Assembly (NCBI GenBank): GCA_024279575.1
Contig: JAJRRJ010000147.1
Span: forward strand, 1-5,417
From: Alphaproteobacteria bacterium
Lineage (GTDB): Bacteria > Pseudomonadota > Alphaproteobacteria > Rhizobiales > Devosiaceae
Length of the DNA stretch: 5,417 bases
Reading direction: 5' to 3'
Under the pieces are notes generated by a model, which saw nothing but the letters and a program-made list of their open reading frames with translations, had not been told where the DNA came from and made no database searches. The position numbers and the translations under genes were made by a program. Shown here one piece after another: positions 1-4,392 of this stretch (within the stretch, counting starts at the first letter, position 1; each line of letters starts with the position of its first letter).

Positions 1-240
1 GGCCTTGCAAAAGAAGTCGGCCCGCTCGGAATTCGCGTTTGCTCGGTTCAGGCAGGAACAGTGAACACCGATATTCATGCCAAAACCGGCAACCCGGACA
101 GGCCCGCAATGGTCGCTGCAACCTCCCCCTTGCGCCGCGTTGGTGTGCCCGGGGATATCGCAGAAGCTGTTTTCTGGTTAGCTTCGGACAAAGCTCAATA
201 TGCCACAGGCACAATTTTGCGCGTCGGGGGTGGCCTATAG
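1..240 (+). CDS. SDR-family oxidoreductase, C-terminal part (5' end outside window)
   Basis: The frame is open from base 1 and ends with TAG at 238-240, giving 79 residues, about a third of a classical short-chain dehydrogenase/reductase (usually near 250). The visible part covers the end of the Rossmann fold. LAKEVGPLGIRV fits the helix and strand after the catalytic Tyr-x-x-x-Lys. VQAGTVNTDIH is the segment that usually reads V.PG...T, here with Ala for the usual Pro. The end, PLRRVGVPGDIAEAVFWLASDKAQYATG followed by a short glycine-rich tail, is the canonical SDR C-terminus. By family knowledge it is a cytoplasmic NAD(P)(H)-dependent oxidoreductase. The ending resembles YgfF-like or glucose-1-dehydrogenase-like members, but the substrate cannot be told because the cofactor motif and active site lie upstream. 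It is convergent with the - strand genes, so no shared operon is implied. Confidence 0.9.
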   Translation, partial: GLAKEVGPLGIRVCSVQAGTVNTDIHAKTGNPDRPAMVAATSPLRRVGVPGDIAEAVFWLASDKAQYATGTILRVGGGL

Positions 241-261
241 GCACCCTGCAGAAAAACCGAA

Positions 262-281
262 CGCATATAGCGGCTTATGCG
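262..281 (+). other. Small hairpin after the SDR gene
   Basis: CGCATA (262-267) and TATGCG (276-281) form a perfect 6-bp stem around an 8-base loop, 21 bases after the SDR stop codon. The position suits transcript 3'-end formation, but no T-run follows, so it is not a convincing intrinsic terminator. It may only stabilise the 3' end. Confidence 0.3.
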
Positions 282-306
282 CCATTACCGAATCAAAATA
301 TCAACT

Positions 307-336
307 GAACAATTCGCCCCAAATGCCGGGCGGTTC
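307..336. terminator. Possible terminator hairpin between convergent genes
   Basis: CGCCC (315-319) pairs with GGGCG (328-332) around an 8-base loop. GAAC (307-310) and GTTC (333-336) can extend the stem if AATT (311-314) bulges out. It touches the stop codon of the secreted-protein gene (335-337), at the end of the whole - strand run, and lies between converging genes, where a two-way terminator is expected. The - strand tail (AATTGTTC, then ATATTTTG further on) is only weakly T-rich, so efficiency is doubtful. Nothing else is seen in the 94-bp gap. Confidence 0.35.
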
Positions 337-820
337 AGCTGCACTCAGCCTTTCCGCTAAGTTCAAGAACGGTCTGTGTCCCCCCTTGCATAGCGAACCC
401 ACTGACAACGCGAAAAATAAAATTCCCCTGATGAATATACTGTCCACTCTCTTGGGATTGCACGCCGGTGGATTTGGTCCGAACGGTCAAATCATAACCC
501 GTCGCCTGCCCATTTGTATCCACTTCCTCCAGAAAAAGGCGCATATCCGCCCGCCCGTCCGCAAGCCACTGGGCAATAATATGTTCGAAATTAAAATCCA
601 CCACGCGTCTTTCTTCGCCCTCGCCATACTCAAATTCAGCATGAACGATCGACAGGGGCATCATACCACTATCGTAAAAACTGGAATAATTTGGCGATAG
701 TGGAAACACAAAACGAACCGGTTCGTCTTCCCCTCCTCCCCGGCACTCCATGTTTGGCGGCGTTGCGTTTGCCGGTATAGCCACGAAGCTCAACAATACC
801 ATCAGCAAAACCTTTTTCAT
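335..820 (-). CDS. Small secreted protein, unknown function
   Basis: This is a 161-residue protein of no family I recognise. The start is ATG at 820, 5 bases after an AAGGGGGG Shine-Dalgarno. A GTG five codons upstream (835) is unlikely because that Shine-Dalgarno would then lie inside the gene. Residues 1-19 are a clear Sec signal peptide: MKK, a hydrophobic core, then Ala-Asn-Ala before a predicted cut at TPPN. No lipobox cysteine is present. The mature part has exactly two cysteines, C26 near the new N-terminus and C160 next to the C-terminus, suggesting one disulfide that ties the ends together in the periplasm. The region 30-70 is acidic. Residues 107-158 alternate polar and hydrophobic residues, suggesting beta strands. 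It is last in a - strand run, 37 bases after the binding-protein-like gene, and is probably co-transcribed with it. The role may be tied to those neighbours; this is inference. Confidence 0.8.
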   Translation of the reverse strand: MKKVLLMVLLSFVAIPANATPPNMECRGGGEDEPVRFVFPLSPNYSSFYDSGMMPLSIVHAEFEYGEGEERRVVDFNFEHIIAQWLADGRADMRLFLEEVDTNGQATGYDLTVRTKSTGVQSQESGQYIHQGNFIFRVVSGFAMQGGTQTVLELSGKAECS

Positions 821-857
821 TATCCCCCCTTGCACACCTCAAAAATCAGTCAGCAAA

Positions 858-1460
858 TTACCAATAAAAACTGCTGGCAGATTGCGCAAAAATTTGCCGC
901 AATCCATCTCGATCACCAACACCACCTAACCGGCGAACGGCTTGCTCAATACGCTGCGCTTCATTATAGCCCAAAATAGCGGTCTCGTTCGCAAAATATC
1001 CAAACATTGCTTCAAAATCCGTTCGAAATTCAGCCAAACGCACACTAGCTAAATTCCCCTGGGGCGGCTCCCCCGGCATCAGAAGAACGACATTCTGCTC
1101 TACAAGAATATCCTGCAATTCTGAGCCTCCTTTATTCATTCCATATACAAGAACAATGTCAATTTCTGTTTCACCAATTACGTTGATAACCCGGTTTGCC
1201 GCATCCTCGCCTGCCTCAACAATAGAAACATAAACGTCGACCCCCCCAAGATGACCATCAGATTCTTCATTGGGATGAGCATCCCGCTGAGTTGTTGCCA
1301 GCATAAAGCCATTTCGAAAATCCAAACCCGATTGGCTCAGCTCCCCGCTCTGGGGACTAATCAAAACAACACCAAAACTATGGGCAAAAACGCTGACCGA
1401 TGAAAGCACCAGTCCCAACAACAAAACTGCCACAAACTTCAAAATCTTGTATTTTTTCAT
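858..1460 (-). CDS. Single-lobe periplasmic binding protein-like protein
   Basis: This is a 200-residue protein. ATG at 1460 follows an AAGGGA Shine-Dalgarno, and the gene begins only 15 bases after the stop of the upstream membrane-protein gene. Residues 1-26 are a Sec signal peptide ending SVFA, with no lipobox. Residues 28-132 resemble the first lobe of type I (LivJ/LivK-like) binding proteins: opening strand FGVVLISPQSGELSQSG, helix GLDFRNGFMLA, then GGVDVYVSIVEAG, a helix, DIVLVYG and NVVLLMPGE. Residues 145-194 resemble the C-terminal family segment (F..DFEAMFG, then GYNEAQRIEQAVRRLGG, then DRDGLRQIF). The roughly 150 residues of lobe 2 expected between them are missing, since such proteins usually have 350 or more. 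The frame is intact and the gene well spaced, so this looks like a stable compact form rather than a wreck. Without a second lobe it cannot close round a ligand as usual. It could be a sensor, a scaffold or a partner of the adjacent membrane protein. The fold assignment is by motif recognition only. Confidence 0.65.
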   Translation of the reverse strand: MKKYKILKFVAVLLLGLVLSSVSVFAHSFGVVLISPQSGELSQSGLDFRNGFMLATTQRDAHPNEESDGHLGGVDVYVSIVEAGEDAANRVINVIGETEIDIVLVYGMNKGGSELQDILVEQNVVLLMPGEPPQGNLASVRLAEFRTDFEAMFGYFANETAILGYNEAQRIEQAVRRLGGVGDRDGLRQIFAQSASSFYW

Positions 1461-1475
1461 GTTTTTCCCTTAAAC

Positions 1476-2471
1476 CTATGCAGATTTGTTGTTTTTCGAA
1501 CGCGCCACAAACGGTGCAACAATAGCTACCGCAAACCACCCAACACCAACCGCCAGCAATGTCAAAACGATTGCTTCAGTTGGCACCTGAATTTTGGCTT
1601 CAAACGCCCAAAAATAAGTTGGAATTGCCGACATCGGGGTTAGCAACGCCAACAAATACGTCCAATTTGGCACAGGCTTTTCTGCAAGGCGCTGCAAAAC
1701 TGTCTGCCCCCCACCAAAAGTTCGACCCCGCCACATGGCCAGAATGCTCAACCCGACCAGCGGCACAATGGCCAGCGACAAGGGCAAATAGGGATAGGCG
1801 ACCATCCCGGACAATCCCAAAGCAACAACAATAATGAAAGCAACTTCCCACCGGGACGCTTTGAAAGCCATTGCCCCAAACCGATTAGAAAGCCCCATGC
1901 CCAAAAGCCAGAACCCGCTCGACACCACAGCAAGCAAAACAAAATCATTAGGCGTCAAAGGCGCCATCCCCTCCCCTGCGCCCCAAAACCATGTGGCCCA
2001 AAAACCCCAAGCTATTCCAAGCGCAATGAACATCACTCCATTACCAAACGGCCCGAGCCGCCGCATGCCCAAACGCACCAAATACCAGCCGACAAGCACA
2101 TCAATCAGCGCGTGCCAGCCGATGCTGGGGAACACAAAGGAAACCGGCATATCCTGATAAATAACCGGAATAGTCAACCCCTCGGTTGCCCAACCGAACA
2201 GAGCCCCCGCCAAAAAAAGCCCCGAAAGCGTGCGCACATTAAAGTACGACAACGCCATCAGCATCGGATAGGTAAAAAGCGTATAAAATCCGGCAAACGA
2301 AACAAACGCGGGGATCGCCAGAACAGGGCTGCTCTTAAGCGTAGTCAGCAGTTCGGCAACCGGCTGTTCATTAACAAAGAAATATTCCGAAAAGAACATC
2401 AGAATTATCGCACTGCCATAGGCCGCCGCCAAACGATGTAAAAACGCTTTCAACCTGTGCCTCGCCTCCAT
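1476..2471 (-). CDS. Polytopic inner-membrane protein, unknown function
   Basis: This is a 331-residue protein I cannot place in a named family. By hydrophobicity it has about ten or eleven membrane helices, near residues 15-33, 47-76, 82-104, 117-135, 144-164, 175-195, 208-226, 228-247, 270-290 and 300-322. The N-terminus is basic (MEARHRLK) and the C-terminus ends RSKNNKSA. Polar residues lie within or next to membrane segments: E97 in GWATEG, and H120 and D124 in GWHALIDVLVGW. These are the likeliest functional sites. No ABC, kinase or protease motif is visible. ATG at 2471 lacks a good Shine-Dalgarno and lies in a 9-bp inverted repeat. A TTG at 2453, with GAGG six bases before it, is an alternative start that would remove six residues. 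It begins 49 bases after tnaA and is followed after 15 bases by the binding-protein-like gene, so it heads a three-gene envelope run. It may be a transporter or a sensor; this is undecided. Confidence 0.75.
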   Translation of the reverse strand: MEARHRLKAFLHRLAAAYGSAIILMFFSEYFFVNEQPVAELLTTLKSSPVLAIPAFVSFAGFYTLFTYPMLMALSYFNVRTLSGLFLAGALFGWATEGLTIPVIYQDMPVSFVFPSIGWHALIDVLVGWYLVRLGMRRLGPFGNGVMFIALGIAWGFWATWFWGAGEGMAPLTPNDFVLLAVVSSGFWLLGMGLSNRFGAMAFKASRWEVAFIIVVALGLSGMVAYPYLPLSLAIVPLVGLSILAMWRGRTFGGGQTVLQRLAEKPVPNWTYLLALLTPMSAIPTYFWAFEAKIQVPTEAIVLTLLAVGVGWFAVAIVAPFVARSKNNKSA

Positions 2472-2510
2472 GTTTTGACAAGTGTTTCACACAGATTAGG
2501 CCAAAACATG
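2469..2510 (-). promoter_or_regulatory. Inverted repeat enclosing the membrane-protein start codon
   Basis: On the - strand, CATGTTTTG (2510-2502) and CAAAACATG (2477-2469) are perfect 9-bp arms separated by 24 bases. The last three bases of the second arm are the ATG of the membrane-protein gene. In the transcript this stem would hide the start codon; in DNA it could instead be a protein-binding palindrome. The spacer also contains GTGTGAAACAC, which has 4-bp arms of its own. No T-run follows, so it is not a tnaA terminator. It fills most of the 49-bp gap after tnaA. Confidence 0.5.
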
Positions 2511-2520
2511 CCGACAAAAC

Positions 2521-3891
2521 TCATCCCTTGAGCGGTGCGAACTTCGCTGTGAAATGCCGCATCATGGGCGGCTCGTCAACAATTTCAAAACCCTGCAACT
2601 GGTCTTTGATCGCAATAATTTCCTCGAACACTTCAACAATATAATCTGCGTGGGACTGGGTATAAACCCGCCGTGGCATGGCCAGCCGCACCAGATCCAT
2701 TGCCGCCGGGGTTTCACTGCCATCCGGCGCACGTCCAAACATCACCGTTCCGATTTCACAGGCCCGAATTCCTCCGATTTCATAAAGAGCCACCGCCAAT
2801 GCCTGTCCCGGATATTTCAGCGGCTCGATATGATCAAGCCAGCTCCGCGCATCAACAAACACGGCATGACCCCCGGCAGGCTTAACCACCGGAACACCCA
2901 TTTGATCAAGTTTTTCAACAATATACTCATTGGTGCGCACCCGATAGCGCAGATAGTCTTCATCAACAATTTCAGCCAGCCCTTGCGCAATCGCATCCAG
3001 ATCACGACCGGCCAAACCACCATATGTTGGAAACCCTTCGGTTTGAATGAGCCGTGTGCGTACTTTTTGCGCCAATTCATCATCATTCATCGCCAGCCAA
3101 CCGCCAATATTGGCAAACGCATCCTTCTTGGCACTCATGGTCATCCCGTCGGCCATTTCAAACATATCGCGCACAATTTCTTTGATCGAACGCTCACCCT
3201 GGCCATCCTCGCGCTGTTTAATAAACCAGGCGTTTTCAGCAAACCGACATGAATCAATAATAAATGGCACATTATGCGCCCGGGCAATTTTCGCCGTTGC
3301 CCGGATATTTTCAAGGCTAACCGGCTGCCCGCCCCCGGCATTATTGGTAATTGTGGTCATCACACAGGGAACCGCATCCCCGTGTTCAACCAGAAATGCC
3401 TCAAGCTTGTCCAAATCCATATTGCCCTTGAAAGGATGCAGATTTTGCGGATCCTTACCCTCAGCGATCACCAGGTCAAACGCCAGCGCACCCGTGCCCT
3501 CAATGTTACCCCGCGTCGTATCAAAATGGGTATTTGAGGGAATAACTTTGCCCGGCCCCGCAATAAGGGAAAACAAAATTGCTTCCGCCGCGCGCCCCTG
3601 ATGGGTTGGAATAATATGTTTAAAGTCCATCAGATCACGCACCGCCGCCTCAAAACGGATAAATGAGGGCGAACCCGCATAGCTCTCATCCCCACGCATT
3701 ATAGCCGCCCACTGCTCAGCACTCATGGCTGAAGTGCCCGAATCCGTCAAAAGATCAATGATCACGTCCGCCGATTTAAGGGCAAACAGGTTATAATCAA
3801 CGCTTTGTAACAATTGCTGACGTTCTTCACGGGTAGTGAAGCGAATAGGTTCAACGGATTTAATGCGAAAAGGCTCAATGATGGTCTTCAT
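2521..3891 (-). CDS. tnaA: Tryptophanase (tryptophan indole-lyase)
   Basis: This is a 456-residue, cytoplasmic, PLP-dependent beta-eliminating lyase that cleaves L-tryptophan to indole, pyruvate and ammonia. It aligns along its whole length with E. coli TnaA and tyrosine phenol-lyase (TPL). Family landmarks: EPFRIK at 6-11, LTDSGT, GDESYAG (Y71), THQGR at 96-100 contacting the cofactor, N184 before AGGGQPVS, D213 and R216, and MSAKKDA with K256 as the PLP lysine; R402 in RLAMP is the likely carboxylate ligand. Three positions that separate the two enzymes are tryptophanase-like: D124 (FDTT; Thr in TPL), I380 (CEIG; Arg in TPL) and H446 (RHFTAK; Phe in TPL). C378 replaces the Val of known tryptophanases. 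ATG at 3891 is chosen because GGAG lies nine bases upstream and the N-terminus then matches the family. An upstream ATG at 3918 has no Shine-Dalgarno. A permease and a small membrane protein precede it, consistent with a tna-type unit. Confidence 0.95.
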   Translation of the reverse strand: MKTIIEPFRIKSVEPIRFTTREERQQLLQSVDYNLFALKSADVIIDLLTDSGTSAMSAEQWAAIMRGDESYAGSPSFIRFEAAVRDLMDFKHIIPTHQGRAAEAILFSLIAGPGKVIPSNTHFDTTRGNIEGTGALAFDLVIAEGKDPQNLHPFKGNMDLDKLEAFLVEHGDAVPCVMTTITNNAGGGQPVSLENIRATAKIARAHNVPFIIDSCRFAENAWFIKQREDGQGERSIKEIVRDMFEMADGMTMSAKKDAFANIGGWLAMNDDELAQKVRTRLIQTEGFPTYGGLAGRDLDAIAQGLAEIVDEDYLRYRVRTNEYIVEKLDQMGVPVVKPAGGHAVFVDARSWLDHIEPLKYPGQALAVALYEIGGIRACEIGTVMFGRAPDGSETPAAMDLVRLAMPRRVYTQSHADYIVEVFEEIIAIKDQLQGFEIVDEPPMMRHFTAKFAPLKG

Positions 3892-3893
3892 AA

Positions 3894-3916
3894 GGGGCGA
3901 CTCCAAAATGCGCCCC
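3894..3916 (-). promoter_or_regulatory. Hairpin holding the tnaA Shine-Dalgarno in its loop
   Basis: In the transcript, GGGGCG (3916-3911) and CGCCCC (3899-3894) form a perfect all-GC 6-bp stem. The 11-base loop contains the GGAG Shine-Dalgarno (3904-3901), and the stem ends two bases before the tnaA start codon. Such a stem should hinder ribosome loading. The upstream arm has another partner, GCCCC at 3940-3936, so two exclusive folds are possible. What would switch them is unknown. Confidence 0.55.
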
Positions 3917-3927
3917 ATAACAAACCA

Positions 3928-4050
3928 TGTGAAACGGGGCTGAATTACGCTACGGTTGCTTTTTCCAGATAAAAAAGCCGCGACCAGCGCCCAAAGTTAA
4001 TAGTATCGAATTTAACCCCGGTTTTGCATCAGAGCAACCCCGATTTCACA
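3928..4050 (-). repeat. Long-range imperfect inverted repeat in the tnaA leader
   Basis: TGTGAAACGGGG on the + strand (3928-3939) is matched in inverted orientation by CCCCGATTTCACA (4038-4050), with one extra base (A4043). A second complementary pair lies just inside: GGTTGCT (3954-3960) and AGCAACC (4033-4039). It overlaps the outer pair by two bases, leaving at least five inner pairs when both form. The transcript could therefore fold into a long stem enclosing 72 bases (3961-4032). The repeat fills most of the 171-bp gap between the small membrane protein gene and tnaA. A run of six A on the + strand (3971-3976) gives a U-run in the transcript, but only a 3-bp stem precedes it. No clear sigma-70 promoter was seen; TACTAT near 3998-4003 is at best a weak -10. 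Confidence 0.5.
4014..4046. repeat. Direct repeat AACCCCGRTTT, 22-bp period
   Basis: AACCCCGGTTT (4014-4024) and AACCCCGATTT (4036-4046) differ at one base and start 22 bp apart, about two helical turns, so both would face the same side of the DNA. A third, one-base-shorter copy lies inverted at 3932-3940 (AAACGGGGC). The arrangement suits operator sites for a regulator of tnaA, though no regulator gene lies in the window. One copy also forms part of the long inverted repeat, so an RNA role is an alternative. Confidence 0.4.
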
Positions 4051-4062
4051 CTTTGAGAAGTC

Positions 4063-4269
4063 TTATTCCTCTTTGCCCAGCATACGCCTCCAAGCTTGCG
4101 AATTATGAACCCATGGGCAGGCCATGGTGCCCGCAAAAACCAGCACCAAAAGCACCAGAGAAGCAAACCACAACTCAACCGGATTTTTCAGGGCAAAAAG
4201 CAGATAATAAATAAATCCGTACCAAATGACGCCCTCAATTGCGCCCCAGAACCATACTGAAGATTTCAT
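4063..4269 (-). CDS. Small tryptophan-rich two-helix membrane protein
   Basis: This is a 68-residue protein of no family I recognise. ATG at 4269 is fixed by a near-perfect AAAGGAGGTG Shine-Dalgarno eight bases upstream by its GGAGG core. A GTG at 4278 overlaps that site and is rejected. Two membrane helices are evident, residues 6-27 and 33-50, joined by the short loop KNP. The C-terminal tail CPWVHNSQAWRRMLGKEE is charged. Six residues are tryptophan (W6, W8, W16, W34, W53, W60), unusually many. It lies between an amino-acid permease and tryptophanase on the same strand. Small two-helix partners encoded beside transporters are known for some solute symporters (DUF3311, DUF4212), so an accessory subunit for the permease is a reasonable inference; no homology to those families is claimed. 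Confidence 0.75.
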   Translation of the reverse strand: MKSSVWFWGAIEGVIWYGFIYYLLFALKNPVELWFASLVLLVLVFAGTMACPWVHNSQAWRRMLGKEE

Positions 4270-4275
4270 AAGAAA

Positions 4276-4285
4276 CACCTCCTTT
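4276..4285 (-). promoter_or_regulatory. Strong ribosome binding site of the small membrane protein
   Basis: The - strand reads AAAGGAGGTG, an almost complete match to the anti-Shine-Dalgarno, with its GGAGG core ending eight bases before ATG 4269. It is the strongest such site in the window and decides the start of this short gene. It suggests high expression relative to its neighbours, or a need for subunit excess. Confidence 0.8.
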
Positions 4286-4307
4286 TTAACAAAACGGAGA
4301 CAAAATA

Positions 4308-4378
4308 CTCATTTCATGAGACGAAAAAGAAACCTCTGCCTCCACCATAAACATGGTGTTTTTGATTGAACAATTCAA
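4308..4378. repeat. Three small hairpins between permease and small protein genes
   Basis: The 123-bp gap holds three short perfect inverted repeats: CTCAT/ATGAG (4308-4320, 3-base loop), CACCAT/ATGGTG (4343-4358, 4-base loop) and TTGAA/TTCAA (4366-4378, 3-base loop). On the - strand none is followed directly by a good T-run, although TTTCTTTTT occurs ten bases after the middle one. They could mark a processing site or partial terminator that sets different transcript levels for permease and small protein. No separate promoter is evident. Confidence 0.35.
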
Positions 4379-4392
4379 CCAGGCCCTACCCG

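Noticed and set aside
200..700. + strand open frame across the SDR end and the secreted-protein gene
   Set aside because: It starts inside the SDR gene in another frame, covers a gene with a good signal peptide on the other strand, and has no Shine-Dalgarno or domain.
1241..1247. Seven-base G tract (mRNA sense) in the binding-protein-like gene as a phase-variation switch
   Set aside because: It is too short to slip often, and it simply encodes Gly-Gly in a continuous frame.
2554..3252. Long + strand open frame opposite tnaA
   Set aside because: It is antisense to a clear enzyme gene, rich in His, Asn and Arg as expected for a mirrored frame, and has no recognisable domain.
3875..3928. 17-codon frame overlapping the tnaA start (M-V-C-Y-G...)
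   Set aside because: There is no Shine-Dalgarno before its ATG, its composition is unremarkable, and overlap with the hairpin explains its bases. It would matter only if ribosome data showed it translated.
3971..3990. U-run after a GC-rich stretch as an attenuator terminator in the tnaA leader
   Set aside because: Only a 3-bp stem (GCG/CGC) can form before the U-run, which is too weak for an intrinsic terminator.
4012..4029. Five-codon mini-ORF (MQNRG) in the tnaA leader, preceded by GGGG
   Set aside because: It is too short to judge, and the GGGG is already part of the repeated CGGGG motif.
3906..4047. Possible tnaC-like leader: an open stretch ending F-F-I-W-K-K-Q-P-stop (TAG near 3946-3944)
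   Set aside because: Trp and a terminal Pro are present, but they are four residues apart instead of twelve, the Asp is absent, and the only start is a TTG without a Shine-Dalgarno.
4343..4364. CACCAT/ATGGTG hairpin followed by TTTTT on the + strand as a terminator
   Set aside because: No + strand gene lies upstream of it, and on the transcribed - strand the hairpin is not followed by a T-run.
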